Shown here piece by piece: positions 34,703-44,023 of a stretch of 64,000 nt of DNA. Under the pieces are notes generated by a model. The model saw only the letters and a program-made list of their open reading frames with translations, had not been told where the DNA came from and made no database searches. Positions within the stretch are counted from its first letter, which is position 1. Each line of letters opens with the position of its first letter. A program made the position numbers and the translations under genes. The stretch lies in contig NZ_BMFW01000007.1 of assembly GCF_014639275.1 (NCBI RefSeq), positions 1-64,000 of the forward strand. The letters are read 5' to 3'. The DNA is from Arthrobacter liuii. GTDB taxonomy: Bacteria > Actinomycetota > Actinomycetes > Actinomycetales > Micrococcaceae.

Positions 34703-36535
34703 CTACTTTGACGGTTTCACAACCATGGCCGACCCGCCGCCGCGCCTGACCGGCTCGGCTGCCGCCAGGGTCCGCCCGTCCTCAAGGAACTCGATGGCGG
34801 TGGCCGCCCCGATCTCCGAGGCCGACGTGAACGAGTCGCCCGACGGTGTCAGCTTGTGGCCGAAGCGGGACGTCAGGGCCGGCCCGTACTTGTCGATGAA
34901 TGCAGGCTCCGCCGTCACCTTCTCAGTGTTCCGCTGGGAGGCGCGGGGTGCCGCAATCGCGTCCGGGGTGCTCATGCCCAGGTCGATGCGGTTGACGATG
35001 GTCTGCAGGACAGTGGTGATGATGGTGGAGCCACCCGGGGAGCCCAGGGCCAGGAACGGCTTGCCGTCCTCCAGCAGGATTGTGGGCGACATGGACGACC
35101 GCGGCCGCTTGCCCGGCTCGATCCGGTTGGGGTCCGTGGCGCTGTAGACCGTGGAGAAGTCCGTGAGCTCGTTGTTGAGCAGGAACCCGCGGCCGGGGAC
35201 AACCATGCCGGAGCCGCCGGTCTGTTCAATGGTCAGCGTGTACTCCACCACGTTGCCCCACTTGTCGGAGACCGTCATGTTGGTGGTGGAGATGTTCTCC
35301 GTGTCCTTTTCATCGGCGAGCGCCGCCGGTTTCGCCGGGCAGGTTCCGTCGTAGGAGGTGACGTTACCGGGCTTTACGGGCTTGGCTGCCGCGTGGTTGG
35401 GGTCGAGCTCGCAGGCACGTTCCTTGCCGAAGATGGGATCGGTCAGGGCCTCGGTGGGCACGTCCACGAAGGCGGGGTCACCCACGTACTTCCCCCGGTC
35501 AGCGAAGGCCAGCGCGCTGGCCTCAAGGTAGTGGTGCAGCACGGCCGGCTGGTCCTTCTTAAGGCCAGGAAGGTCGAACACGTCCAGGATGTTCAGCGAC
35601 TCCCCCACGGTGGTGCCGCCGCTGCTGGAGGGTGCCATGCCGTAGACGTCGTAGCCGCGGTAGTCCACGTGCGTGGGGTCCTGGTCCAGGGCTTCATAGT
35701 TGGCCAGGTCCTCCGTGGTCATGGAACCCACGGGCACCGGGAGCTTGGTGTCCGGGGACTTGGGCGGGTTCTGGACGGTCTTGGCGATCTCCTCGGCCAG
35801 CGGGCCGGTGTAGAACGCGCTCATGCCCTTCCGGGCCAGCAGGCGGTAGGTGTCGGCGAGATCGTGGTTCTGGAAGACCGAGCCCACCTCCGGCAGCTTG
35901 CCGCCCTGCAGGTACAAGTCCCGGGTGGAGGTGAATGCCGCGAACCGCGCCTGGTTGTCCTTGGTCTGGTTGCGGAAGGTGTCATCCACCACGAACCCCC
36001 GGTCCGCCACCTTGATGGCGGGCTTCAGCGCGTCCCCCAGGCTGATGCTGCCCCAGCGTTCCAGTGCACGTTCCCATGTGGCAGGCGTACCCGGGATACC
36101 CACTGAAACGCCGCTGGTGACCAGTTCCGGGGTGAACGGATAGGGCTTCTTGGTGGCGGGGTCGATGAAGGCATCCTGCTTGATTCCTGCCGGCGCCGTT
36201 TCGCGCCCGTCGATGGTGCTGACCTTCCCGGACTTGGCATCGTAATAGACGAAATAGCCGCCACCGCCGATTCCGGCGCTGTACGGCTCAGTGACCCCAA
36301 GGGTGGCTGCCGCGGCGACGGCAGCGTCCACCGCGTTACCGCCCTTGCTGAGGACGTCGATGGCCGCCGCCGACGCTTCCGGGTCCACCGTGCTCACCGC
36401 ACCGCCGTAGCCGGTGGCCGTGGGGTTCTTGTCGGTTTGCCGCGGATCCGCGGAAGCGGGGCTGAGGGCCCCAGTGGTGACGCTCATCGCCAGCGCCGCA
36501 GTAACAGCTGCGAGCCGGCGTCCGAGATGTGGCAT
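34703..36535 (-). CDS. ggt: Gamma-glutamyltransferase, exported
   Basis: The 610-residue precursor has a signal peptide (residues 1-29, ending ASA), then a large-subunit part (ATGYGGAVSTVDPEAS, GNAVDAAVAAAATLGVTEPYSAGIGGGGYF) and the processing site region ENISTTNMTV near residue 400, where the Thr following the Ser would be the autocatalytic nucleophile, then GSGMVVPGRGFLLNNEL and RPRSSMSPTILLEDGKP of the small subunit. It cleaves glutathione and gamma-glutamyl amides outside the cell. The usual TTH is TTN here, a conservative change. Confidence 0.93.
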   Translation of the reverse strand: MPHLGRRLAAVTAALAMSVTTGALSPASADPRQTDKNPTATGYGGAVSTVDPEASAAAIDVLSKGGNAVDAAVAAAATLGVTEPYSAGIGGGGYFVYYDAKSGKVSTIDGRETAPAGIKQDAFIDPATKKPYPFTPELVTSGVSVGIPGTPATWERALERWGSISLGDALKPAIKVADRGFVVDDTFRNQTKDNQARFAAFTSTRDLYLQGGKLPEVGSVFQNHDLADTYRLLARKGMSAFYTGPLAEEIAKTVQNPPKSPDTKLPVPVGSMTTEDLANYEALDQDPTHVDYRGYDVYGMAPSSSGGTTVGESLNILDVFDLPGLKKDQPAVLHHYLEASALAFADRGKYVGDPAFVDVPTEALTDPIFGKERACELDPNHAAAKPVKPGNVTSYDGTCPAKPAALADEKDTENISTTNMTVSDKWGNVVEYTLTIEQTGGSGMVVPGRGFLLNNELTDFSTVYSATDPNRIEPGKRPRSSMSPTILLEDGKPFLALGSPGGSTIITTVLQTIVNRIDLGMSTPDAIAAPRASQRNTEKVTAEPAFIDKYGPALTSRFGHKLTPSGDSFTSASEIGAATAIEFLEDGRTLAAAEPVRRGGGSAMVVKPSK

Positions 36536-36622
36536 GGTGGCTCCTAGGTGGAGGTCGAGTGATGTGGGCCACGCTACTCTTCGGGTAGGACACTCTCAAC
36601 GACCCCGGGAAGGACGGAAACC

Positions 36623-37570
36623 ATGGCAGGATCCAAACTCGTGGTGGTAGGTGCCGGAAGCGTCGGCACCTCGCTGGCGTACGCCGCACTGATCCGCGGC
36701 TCCGCCAGCAACATTGCATTGTTCGACGTCAACGCGCCGAAGGCGGAGGCAGAAGCACTGGACCTTGCCCACGGCAGCCAGTTCGCCGCGGCGTCGGCAA
36801 CCGTCAGCGGCGGCGGGGATATCGCCGTAACCGAAGGCGCCGACGTCGTGGTCATCACGGCGGGGGCCAAGCAAAACCCGGGCCAGAGCCGCCTGGACCT
36901 GGCCGGCACCAACGTGCGCATCCTGGAACAGCTGATGCCGCCGCTGCTTGAGCGGGCGCCGGACGCCGTCTACGTCCTGGTGACCAACCCCTGCGACGTC
37001 CTGACAGTGGCCGCCCAGCGCATTTCCGGGCTGCCCCCGGAACGTATTTTCTCGTCCGGCACGGTACTGGATACGTCCCGGCTGCGCTGGCTGCTGGCCC
37101 GCCGGGCGGGGGTTTCCGTCACCAGCGTCCACGCGAGCATGGTGGGTGAGCACGGAGACACGGAGTTTCCCCTGTGGTCCGGCGCCACGATCGGCCCCGT
37201 CCCCATCCGCGACTGGACAGTGGACGGGGAGCGCATCTTCACGCCCGAATACCTCGACACCACCGCCCGGGAAGTGGTCCAGGCCGCCTACAAGGTCATC
37301 GCCGGCAAGGGGGCCACGAACTACGCAATCGGCCTCTCCGGAGCGCGCATAGTTGAGGCCCTGCTCCGCGACGACAACGCCGTCCTTCCCGTATCCACCG
37401 TGCTGTCGGGGCTTTACGGGATCTCGGGGGTGGCACTGTCCCTTCCCAGCGTGGTGGGGCGCGGCGGCGTGCACCGCGTCCTGGAAACGCCCATGGACGG
37501 CGGCGAGCTGGCTGCCCTGCGCCATTCAGCGGACACCCTGCGCAACACCATGGACGCCCTGGGCGTCTGA
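36623..37570 (+). CDS. ldh: L-lactate dehydrogenase
   Basis: The 315-residue product has [20 protein letters not shown] (NAD-binding), [16 protein letters not shown] with the active-site loop Gln typical of lactate over malate, [25 protein letters not shown], and [12 protein letters not shown] with the catalytic His. It interconverts pyruvate and L-lactate with NADH. Divergent from ggt; the start ATG lies after GGAAGGACGGAAACC. Single gene unit. Confidence 0.94.
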   Translation: MAGSKLVVVGAGSVGTSLAYAALIRGSASNIALFDVNAPKAEAEALDLAHGSQFAAASATVSGGGDIAVTEGADVVVITAGAKQNPGQSRLDLAGTNVRILEQLMPPLLERAPDAVYVLVTNPCDVLTVAAQRISGLPPERIFSSGTVLDTSRLRWLLARRAGVSVTSVHASMVGEHGDTEFPLWSGATIGPVPIRDWTVDGERIFTPEYLDTTAREVVQAAYKVIAGKGATNYAIGLSGARIVEALLRDDNAVLPVSTVLSGLYGISGVALSLPSVVGRGGVHRVLETPMDGGELAALRHSADTLRNTMDALGV

Positions 37571-37643
37571 GCTGCGCTTCCGGTCGCATATGCTCAGCTG
37601 AGGCGGCAACGCCGGCTCAACGACGAACCAACAGGAGTAACCC

Positions 37644-38960
37644 ATGACCAACTGGCGGATCAGGGATTTCCATTCGGCCGACCTGGACGGGATCCTGCAC
37701 CTCTGGGAGACGCTGAAGGCACACAACGTCGAACCCGTGTACGCCCTGTCCGAGGTCCTGGCGTCCTGCGAAAAGGACCATGCCGTGGTGGCCGTGCAGG
37801 GCGAGCAGGTGGTGGGCGCCGCCGTGGGACGCGCCGCGCACGACCAGGGCTGGATCGTGTTCCTGGCCACCCTTCCCGAGTACCGCGGCAGGGGCATCGG
37901 CACCTCGCTGCTGGCCGCCGTCGAAAACCGGATGGCCCCGCACGGCCTGAACAAGCTCTCGGCCCTGATGCCGGAATCCGAAACCCGGGTGGAGGCCTTC
38001 CTGAGCCGCGGCTTCGCGCTCAAGAAGAACCTGCGCTACTTCGAACGGACCATTCCGGTCCAGCGCCAGGAGCTCGGTGCCTTGGGCCAGCTCGGTGGCC
38101 GCGTCCTGGCACGCGACCTGTGGGAAAACGTGGCCGGCATGCGCAAGGAAAAGGAACTGCTGGAACGGCGCCTGGTGCTTCCGCTTGCCGAGGCGGACCT
38201 GGCCGATGAATTCGGCGTGGTGCCGCCGCGCGCCGTCGTTCTCTTCGGCCCGCCGGGCACCGGCAAGACCACCTTTGCCAAGGCCATCGCTTCCCGGCTT
38301 GAGTGGCCGTTCGTGGAGGTGTTCCCGTCCCGCCTGGCCGGGGATCCCCAGGGCCTCGCGGGTGCGTTGCGGGAAACCTTCCTGGAGATCGCCGAGTTGG
38401 AGCACGCCGTGGTGTTCATCGACGAGGTGGAGGAGATCGCGTCCCAGCGTGCCGGGGATCCGCCGTCGCCCCTGCAGGGCGTCACCAACGAGCTGTTGAA
38501 GATCATTCCGGCGTTCCGCGAACAGCCGGGCAGGCTCCTGGTGTGCGCCACGAACTTCATCCGCGCCCTGGATTCGGCGTTCCTGCGCCACGGCCGCTTC
38601 GACTACGTCATTCCCATCGGGCTGCCTGACCGGCAGGCGCGCGAGGCGATGTGGCAGCGTTTCATTCCCGCGGCGGTGGTGGATTCGGTGGACGTGGAGC
38701 TTTTGGTGGAACGCACGGAAGGGTTCTCCCCGGCGGACATCGAGTACGCGGCCCGCAGCGCCTCCCAGCGCGCGCTGGAAAAAGCAGTGTACGACGACGG
38801 CGGGCTGGCCTCCGGAGGCGAAGTTTCCGTCCGCGAGGCGGTCCGGAAAGGGCCCTCCACCCAGGACTACCTCGACGCCATTGGCGATACCCGCACCACG
38901 GTGAGCGCCGAGGTGCTGGCGGACTTCCTCGAGGACATCGAGGCACTGGGCCGCGTCTAG
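37644..38960 (+). CDS. GNAT acetyltransferase fused to AAA+ ATPase
   Basis: The 438-residue protein has two recognisable halves. Residues 1-135 fit a GNAT acetyltransferase, with the acetyl-CoA loop PEYRGRGIGTSLL (78-90). Residues 180-438 are a classic AAA+ module: GPPGTGKTTFAKAI (Walker A, 202-215), HAVVFIDEVEEIASQR (Walker B, 254-269), ATNFIRALDSAFLRHGRFDY (sensor 1 and Arg finger) and FSPADIEYAARSASQRALE (sensor 2 region). A linker joins them. The AAA part resembles FtsH/CDC48-type unfoldases without protease. No partner gene is adjacent. SD AGGAG precedes ATG. The function is unknown; one idea is ATP-driven remodelling of a protein that is also acetylated. Confidence 0.85.
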   Translation: MTNWRIRDFHSADLDGILHLWETLKAHNVEPVYALSEVLASCEKDHAVVAVQGEQVVGAAVGRAAHDQGWIVFLATLPEYRGRGIGTSLLAAVENRMAPHGLNKLSALMPESETRVEAFLSRGFALKKNLRYFERTIPVQRQELGALGQLGGRVLARDLWENVAGMRKEKELLERRLVLPLAEADLADEFGVVPPRAVVLFGPPGTGKTTFAKAIASRLEWPFVEVFPSRLAGDPQGLAGALRETFLEIAELEHAVVFIDEVEEIASQRAGDPPSPLQGVTNELLKIIPAFREQPGRLLVCATNFIRALDSAFLRHGRFDYVIPIGLPDRQAREAMWQRFIPAAVVDSVDVELLVERTEGFSPADIEYAARSASQRALEKAVYDDGGLASGGEVSVREAVRKGPSTQDYLDAIGDTRTTVSAEVLADFLEDIEALGRV

Positions 38961-39025
38961 CAGTTGGACCTTACCGGGACTTTTGCCCCTTTGCCTGATT
39001 CCCGGGGAACGCCAAAGTGGTGGTC

Positions 39026-39571
39026 ATGGCAAGAATCCTGATCCCTTACGGAACCTCCGAGGGCCAGACCGCGCGGATCGCCGACTACATCTCCGATGTG
39101 CTGCAGGCCCACGGCCACCAGGCGGACACCTTGGACCTTAAGCACGCAGCCCACGACCTCCCGGACGGCTACGACGGGGTCATCGTGGGGGCTTCCATCC
39201 ACGCGGGCAAGCGCGAAGGGTACGTGGCAGATTTTGTCCGCCGGAACCGGGCCGCCCTGGAGAACCTGCCGGCCGCCTTGTTCTCCGTCAGCCTCTCCGC
39301 CCACGGGAAACCGGAGGACGCGGAGACGTACGTTACGGAGTTCGAGGACGGCGCCGGCTGGCACCCTGCCAAGGTGGCACTGTTCGGCGGCGCACTCCTG
39401 TACACCCAGTACGGGTTCCTCAAGCGGATGATGATGAAGAAGATCGTCAGTGGCCAGGGCAGCCCGGACACCGATACCGGCCGCGACTACATCTATACCG
39501 AGTGGGACGGGGTCCGGCGGTTCGCTGAGGAATTCGTGGCCGACCTTGACCGGAAGCCGGCTGCTGAGTGA
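39026..39571 (+). CDS. Flavodoxin-fold protein, HemG-like
   Basis: The product of about 181 residues begins MARILIPYGTSEGQTARIADYI, the FMN phosphate loop of flavodoxins (TSEGQT), and has DGVIVGASIHAGKREGYVADFV and LFSVSLSAHGKPEDA, the pattern of menaquinone-dependent protoporphyrinogen IX dehydrogenase (HemG). Haem synthesis genes are not adjacent, so HemG activity is only a family-based guess. ATG 39026 chosen over GTG 39017. Its TGA overlaps the esterase GTG by four bases. Confidence 0.82.
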   Translation: MARILIPYGTSEGQTARIADYISDVLQAHGHQADTLDLKHAAHDLPDGYDGVIVGASIHAGKREGYVADFVRRNRAALENLPAALFSVSLSAHGKPEDAETYVTEFEDGAGWHPAKVALFGGALLYTQYGFLKRMMMKKIVSGQGSPDTDTGRDYIYTEWDGVRRFAEEFVADLDRKPAAE

Positions 39572-41076
39572 GCCACGTCGCCACCCGCCAGGGCCAGCTC
39601 CGGGGCAGCGCCTCCAACGGCGTGCACACGTTCCTGGGCATCCCCTACGCGGCGCCCATCGTGGAAGGGAACCGGTTCCGTCCTCCGCAGCCGCGCGGGC
39701 CCTGGGACGGAGTCCGGGACGCCACGAAGTACGGCGCGTCACCCTTCCAGCCGGCTCCGCCGGAGAGCGCAGGCTCCGAGTGGGATGTGGCGCTGGCCGG
39801 CGAGGACTGCCTGAACCTGAACGTCTGGACCCCCGATCCTGGGGCCGGTGGCCTGCCTGTGATGGTCTGGATCCAGGGCGGCGCCTTCGAAATCGGCTCA
39901 ACCGCGGCCTACAACGGGACAAACTTCGCCCGGGACGGCGTGGTCTGCGTGGTGATCAACTGGCGCCTCGGCCCGGACGGTTTCCTTGACCTGGGCGACG
40001 GCATCTCCAATATCGGCCTCCTGGACCAGGTTGCTGCCCTGGAATGGGTGCGGGACAACATCGCCGCCTTCGGCGGCGATCCCGGCAACGTCTCCGTCTT
40101 TGGCCAGTCGGCGGGTGCCATGAGCATTGGAGTCCCGCTCTCCATGCCCCGCGCTGAGGGGTTGTTCCGGCGCGCCATCCTGCAAAGCGGCGCGGCCCAC
40201 CACGCCATCCCAGCAGGAACTGCGCAGAAGATCGGCCACTACTTTGCCGGGAAGCTCGGTGTTCCGCCCACCCGGGACGCCATCGCCGCGGTCTCCACGC
40301 CACGACTCCTCGCGGCGCAGGCGGAGCTGAAGACGGACCTGATTTCCCGGCCGGACCCGGAACTCTGGGGAGAAGATGTTGCAGCGAGCCAGATGCTGTG
40401 GCAGCCAGTCATTGACGGGGATGTGGTTCCGGGGCGGCCGCTCGAACGGATCGGCGGGGGCGCCGGCGCGGCCGTGGACGTCATGGTGGGTACCAATACC
40501 GAGGACTGGAAGATGTTCCTCGCGATTACGGGCGTGCTGGGCAGGGTCACGGCGCAGGACCTCGCGGAAGACAAAGGCGTGGAAGGCTTTCCGCGCCTGT
40601 CCGCCTACGGGCTTCCCGCGGAGGTGGCACTGCGCGAGTACCGGTCCCACTATCCGGCCAACTCCCCGGGCGAGCTCCTTGCAGCCGTGGAAACGGCCTG
40701 GTGGGTGAGGATTCCAGCGATCAGGCTGGCGGAAGCCCACGCGGGAGCGGCATTGGCAACCGCCGCCCGCACCTATATGTACGAGTTTGGCTGGCAAGCA
40801 CCCGGGCTCGGAGCTGTCCACGCAGTGGAGGTGCCGTTCGTTTTCGACACCCTGGACAAGAACTCGAGGCTGTTCGGACCGTTGCTGGGGCCAAACCCGC
40901 CGCAGGAGTTGGCCGATTCCATGCACAGGGCCTGGGTGTCCTTTGCCTCGACCGGTGATCCCGGCTGGCCAGGCTACGACCTTGACAGGCGCATCACCAT
41001 GCTCTTCGACACCGAACCGCGACTCATTGATGATCCGTATGCCTGGGAACGGGTCCTCTGGGGGCAGATCCGCTAG
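39568..41076 (+). CDS. Carboxylesterase, type B family
   Basis: The 502-residue product has the type B carboxylesterase blocks: GIPYAAPIVEGNRFRPPQ, EDCLNLNVWTP, MVWIQGGAFEIGS (oxyanion region), and FGQSAGAMSIGVPL with the nucleophile Ser, later GAVHAVEVPFVF with the His. No signal peptide, so probably cytosolic; para-nitrobenzyl esterase-like. Translationally coupled to the flavodoxin by a GTGA overlap. Confidence 0.92.
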   Translation: MSHVATRQGQLRGSASNGVHTFLGIPYAAPIVEGNRFRPPQPRGPWDGVRDATKYGASPFQPAPPESAGSEWDVALAGEDCLNLNVWTPDPGAGGLPVMVWIQGGAFEIGSTAAYNGTNFARDGVVCVVINWRLGPDGFLDLGDGISNIGLLDQVAALEWVRDNIAAFGGDPGNVSVFGQSAGAMSIGVPLSMPRAEGLFRRAILQSGAAHHAIPAGTAQKIGHYFAGKLGVPPTRDAIAAVSTPRLLAAQAELKTDLISRPDPELWGEDVAASQMLWQPVIDGDVVPGRPLERIGGGAGAAVDVMVGTNTEDWKMFLAITGVLGRVTAQDLAEDKGVEGFPRLSAYGLPAEVALREYRSHYPANSPGELLAAVETAWWVRIPAIRLAEAHAGAALATAARTYMYEFGWQAPGLGAVHAVEVPFVFDTLDKNSRLFGPLLGPNPPQELADSMHRAWVSFASTGDPGWPGYDLDRRITMLFDTEPRLIDDPYAWERVLWGQIR

Positions 41077-41107
41077 GACCCCGGGGATTCCAGCGGCGGC
41101 GTGCCCG

Positions 41108-42004
41108 CTACCTGGCGGCAGCACCCCCAGCGCTCCACACCCAGGGTTCCCGCGGCAGGGCAACCGGGTCGAAGGAATCCAGCGCCCGCCCAAGCGGTCC
41201 GGCCGGAAGTCCCAGGGAGGCCAGCAGCCGGTCCCGCACCTCTCCGACGGAAACCCCGGCTGCGGCGAGGTCCGCCAGCGTCACCGCGCCGTCACGCTTG
41301 GCCAGCCGCGCGCCGTCATGGTTTACCACCAACGGAACGTGGGCATATTCCGGAACGGGAATATTCAGGAGGGAAGCCAGATAGGCCTGCCGTGGCGTGG
41401 ACGGAAGCAGGTCGTCGCCGCGGACCACCTGGTCTATGCCCTGGGCGGCATCGTCCACCACAACGGCCAGGTTGTAGGCAGTGACGCCGTCGTTGCGGCG
41501 CAGCACAAAGTCGTCCACCACGCCTGTGAAGTCGCCGTGGAGGACGTCCCGCACGGTGTACTCAGCAACGTCCGAGCGCAACCGGATCGCGGCAGGGCGC
41601 GTGGACCGTTTGTACTCCAGTTCCGCCCGGTCCAGGCTGCGGCATGTTCCCGGGTAGGCTCCCTGCGGGGCATGCGGGGCGGTGGGCGCCTCCTGGATCT
41701 CCCGGCGCGTGCAAAAACACTCGTAGGTGAGTCCTGCTTCTTCCAGGCGGGCGATTGCCTGGGCGTAGAGCGGGCCACGTCCCGCCTGCCGGACCACCCC
41801 GCCGTCCCAGGTCACGCCGATTGCGGCAAGGTCACGCAGCTGCACAGCCTCTGCTCCTGCACGGGCACGGTCCAGGTCCTCCACCCGCAACAGGAACCGC
41901 CGTGCTGTGGACCGGGCGAAGAGCCAGGCAAGTATGGCGGTGCGCAGGTTGCCTACGTGCAGCTCACCGGAGGGGCTGGGGGCGAAGCGGCCGGCGGAGG
42001 TCAT
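41108..42004 (-). CDS. gluQ: Glutamyl-Q tRNA(Asp) synthetase
   Basis: The 298-residue protein has the class I HIGH-like motif GELHVGNLRTAILAW (residues 13-27), RVEDLDRARAG, and LAKRDGAVTL, the KMSKS-like KRDG. It ends before the anticodon-binding domain of GltX, which defines GluQRS. It attaches glutamate to queuosine at position 34 of tRNA-Asp. Zinc-binding cysteines CFCTRREI (about 106) are seen. It converges with the esterase. Confidence 0.93.
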   Translation of the reverse strand: MTSAGRFAPSPSGELHVGNLRTAILAWLFARSTARRFLLRVEDLDRARAGAEAVQLRDLAAIGVTWDGGVVRQAGRGPLYAQAIARLEEAGLTYECFCTRREIQEAPTAPHAPQGAYPGTCRSLDRAELEYKRSTRPAAIRLRSDVAEYTVRDVLHGDFTGVVDDFVLRRNDGVTAYNLAVVVDDAAQGIDQVVRGDDLLPSTPRQAYLASLLNIPVPEYAHVPLVVNHDGARLAKRDGAVTLADLAAAGVSVGEVRDRLLASLGLPAGPLGRALDSFDPVALPREPWVWSAGGAAAR

Positions 42005-42028
42005 GAAACAACCCTAGACGGGACACCA

Positions 42029-42091
42029 CAAGAGCCCCTCAGCTACCGACGACTTCGGAGAATGCCGACGTCGGTAGCTCAGGGGCTCTTG
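42029..42091. repeat. Long inverted repeat between divergent gluQ and Lrp genes
   Basis: Arms of 23 bases (42029-42051 and 42069-42091) pair with one mismatch around a 17-base loop; weaker pairing extends the stem outward. It lies 24 bases upstream of the gluQ start. As no gene ends here it is not an obvious terminator. The 328-base gap 42005-42332 also holds a 29-codon frame (42106-42195, MTMREQESISGGLLAGGLFQ...) of doubtful status. Confidence 0.65.
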
Positions 42092-42332
42092 CCGTGTGGT
42101 GCGGAATGACAATGCGTGAACAAGAGTCAATCAGCGGCGGCCTCCTTGCGGGAGGGCTGTTCCAGGGACCGGGTGGTGTGCCGGGGCTCCTGTAGCCTGC
42201 GGGATGCGGCGGTAGCCTGCATCCCTTGTTGCCATCATTCCAACAGAAGCTCTACATTAGGTGCAACAAGCAGGGGCACAACTGGTCAAACTGACCAACC
42301 GGGGCCAGGCCGGCGCGCAGGGAGTAGTCAAA

Positions 42333-42800
42333 TTGCAGGTACTCGATACAACCGACCGCCGGATCCTGGCCGCCCTGGACGACGATCCCCGCGTGCCCAT
42401 CATGGTCCTGGCGCAACGGCTGGGGCTGGCGCGCGGAACTGTACAGTCCCGCCTGGAGCGCATGACGGCGTCGGGCGCCCTCCGCCCCAACAGCAGCAGG
42501 GTCCTTCCCGCGGCGCTGGGGCGGGGCGTGGCAGCGTCCGTGAGCGCAGAACTGGACCAGAGCCATCTCAACGAGGCCATAGCCGCGCTGCGCGAGATCC
42601 CCGAGGTTCTTGAATGCCATGCGCCCGCCGGGGATACCGACCTGCTGATCCGGGTGGTGGCCTCCAGCCCTGACGACCTCTACCGCGTCTCAGAAGAGAT
42701 CCGGCTCTGCCCGGGCATCGTCCGGACTTCAACCAGCATGTTCCTGCGCGAGGTGATACCGTACCGCACCACAGGACTCCTGGGGGACAACCCGGAATAG
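42333..42800 (+). CDS. Lrp/AsnC-family regulator
   Basis: The product of about 155 residues has the Lrp helix-turn-helix (LDTTDRRILAALDDDPRVP, then LGLARGTVQSRLERM) and a C-terminal RAM-type domain (LECHAPAGDTDLLIRVVASS, IVRTSTSMFLREVI). TTG 42333 with GGGAG upstream is preferred, as family members begin just before LDxxDRRIL; a longer frame starts at GTG 42261. Convergent with another Lrp gene. Probably senses an amino acid. Confidence 0.88.
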   Translation: MQVLDTTDRRILAALDDDPRVPIMVLAQRLGLARGTVQSRLERMTASGALRPNSSRVLPAALGRGVAASVSAELDQSHLNEAIAALREIPEVLECHAPAGDTDLLIRVVASSPDDLYRVSEEIRLCPGIVRTSTSMFLREVIPYRTTGLLGDNPE

Positions 42801-42807
42801 CCTGCTC

Positions 42808-43263
42808 CTACACAGGCGGCCCGGCGTTGGACTTCAGGTTCTTCATCACCAGGGTGGAGGTCAACCGCTCCACTCCGGGCAGCGACGTCAGCTCCGAATC
42901 GTAGAAGCGCTGGTAGGCCGGCAGGTCCTCGGCAATGACTTTCAACAAGTAGTCCGGCGATCCGAACAGCCGCTGCGCCTCCACAATGTTCGGATTGTCC
43001 GCCACCCGGTTTTCGAAGATCTCCATGGTGGGCCGGTCCACCTGGCGGAGGGTGACGAACACAATCGCCTCGAACCCCAGGCCCACGGCAGCCGGATCAA
43101 CGTCCGCCTTGTACCCGCGGATCACTCCCGACTGCTCCAGGTCCCGCAGCCGCCGGTGGCACGGCGCCACCGTCAGCCCCACCTTTGCCGCGAGGGCGGT
43201 GGCAGTCATGCGTCCGTCCTCCTGCAGGTGGCGCAAAATATTCCTGTCGATTCGATCCAACAC
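42808..43263 (-). CDS. Lrp/AsnC-family regulator, divergent from a LysE exporter
   Basis: The 151-residue protein has LDRIDRNILRHLQEDGRMTATALAAKVGLTVAPCHRRLRDLEQSGVI in the DNA-binding half and SPDYLLKVIAEDL, VERLTSTLVMKNL in the RAM half. GTG 43263 is the start. The LysE-type exporter starts 106 bases away in the other direction, an arrangement like LysG/LysE or Lrp/BrnFE. An inverted repeat TACAG-C-CTGTA sits 11 bases before the start. Confidence 0.92.
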   Translation of the reverse strand: MLDRIDRNILRHLQEDGRMTATALAAKVGLTVAPCHRRLRDLEQSGVIRGYKADVDPAAVGLGFEAIVFVTLRQVDRPTMEIFENRVADNPNIVEAQRLFGSPDYLLKVIAEDLPAYQRFYDSELTSLPGVERLTSTLVMKNLKSNAGPPV

Positions 43264-43273
43264 GCAATAAACA

Positions 43274-43284
43274 TACAGCCTGTA
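43274..43284. promoter_or_regulatory. Candidate Lrp operator
   Basis: TACAGCCTGTA is a perfect inverted repeat (5-1-5) located just upstream of the Lrp start and within the divergent region shared with the LysE exporter. Position suits autoregulation and exporter control. Short, so chance is possible. Confidence 0.45.
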
Positions 43285-43369
43285 CGGTGGGCCGGGCGAA
43301 AAGAAGACAGCACTTTTGGCCGGATTCTTCCTATGGTTGCTCGTGAGAACACTTCGACAGGAGAACCCG

Positions 43370-44011
43370 ATGAATCCGCAGCTGTTCCTGGCCTTCCTCG
43401 TGGTGGCCGCAGCCCTGGCCTGTACGCCGGGAGTGGACTGGGCCTACACCATCGCCGCCGGGCTCCGGCAGCGCAGCTTCGTGCCGGCTGTGGCCGGGCT
43501 CTGCGGGGGCTACGTCCTCCACACCGTCCTGCTGGTGGCAGGGCTGGCCGCAGTCCTGGCGGGCATGCCCGGCGTCCTGGGCTGGATAACCCTGGCCGGC
43601 GCGGGCTACCTGCTGTGGCTTGGGGTGGGGACGCTCAGGTCCTGGCGCGGCGCCACCTTCAGCGCGGATGCCGCCGTCGGCCCCGTCACCCAGCTGCGCA
43701 CGTTCCTGCAGGGCATGGGCACCAGCGGCATCAACCCCAAGGGCCTGCTCTTCTACGTGGCGCTCATTCCGCAGTTCGTCAGCGCCGACGCCTCGCTGCC
43801 CGTGCCACTGCAGTCGGGACTGCTGGGCATAACGTTCGTTGCCGTGGCTGGCCTGGTCTACACGGTGGTGGCCCTGCTCTCGCGCAGGCTGCTGCAGGGC
43901 AGGCCCGGCGCCGCACAGGCAGTGACCCTGGCCAGCGGCATCATCATGGTGGCGCTGGGAGCCGTCCTGCTCGGCGAACAGTTGCTGCCCTTCCTGGCCA
44001 TCCGCTCTTAG
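43370..44011 (+). CDS. LysE/RhtB-family amino acid exporter
   Basis: The 213-residue product has six hydrophobic segments and the LysE pattern: TPGVDWAYTIAAGLRQRS near residues 19-36, YVLHTVLLVAGLAAVLAG, NPKGLLFYVALIPQFV near 124, ending in a last membrane helix. ATG 43370 with AGGAG upstream. Divergent from an Lrp regulator that probably controls it. Substrate probably a hydrophobic or basic amino acid. Confidence 0.92.
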   Translation: MNPQLFLAFLVVAAALACTPGVDWAYTIAAGLRQRSFVPAVAGLCGGYVLHTVLLVAGLAAVLAGMPGVLGWITLAGAGYLLWLGVGTLRSWRGATFSADAAVGPVTQLRTFLQGMGTSGINPKGLLFYVALIPQFVSADASLPVPLQSGLLGITFVAVAGLVYTVVALLSRRLLQGRPGAAQAVTLASGIIMVALGAVLLGEQLLPFLAIRS

Positions 44012-44023
44012 TCCCGGGCGATC

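Noticed and set aside
39898..41193. A 431-residue minus-strand frame opposite the carboxylesterase
   Set aside because: The plus-strand esterase has full active-site motifs; this frame has none.
42029..42091. tRNA-like GGTAGCTCAGGGG in the inverted repeat
   Set aside because: Only a D-arm-like string; no acceptor stem, anticodon arm or T-arm could be folded.
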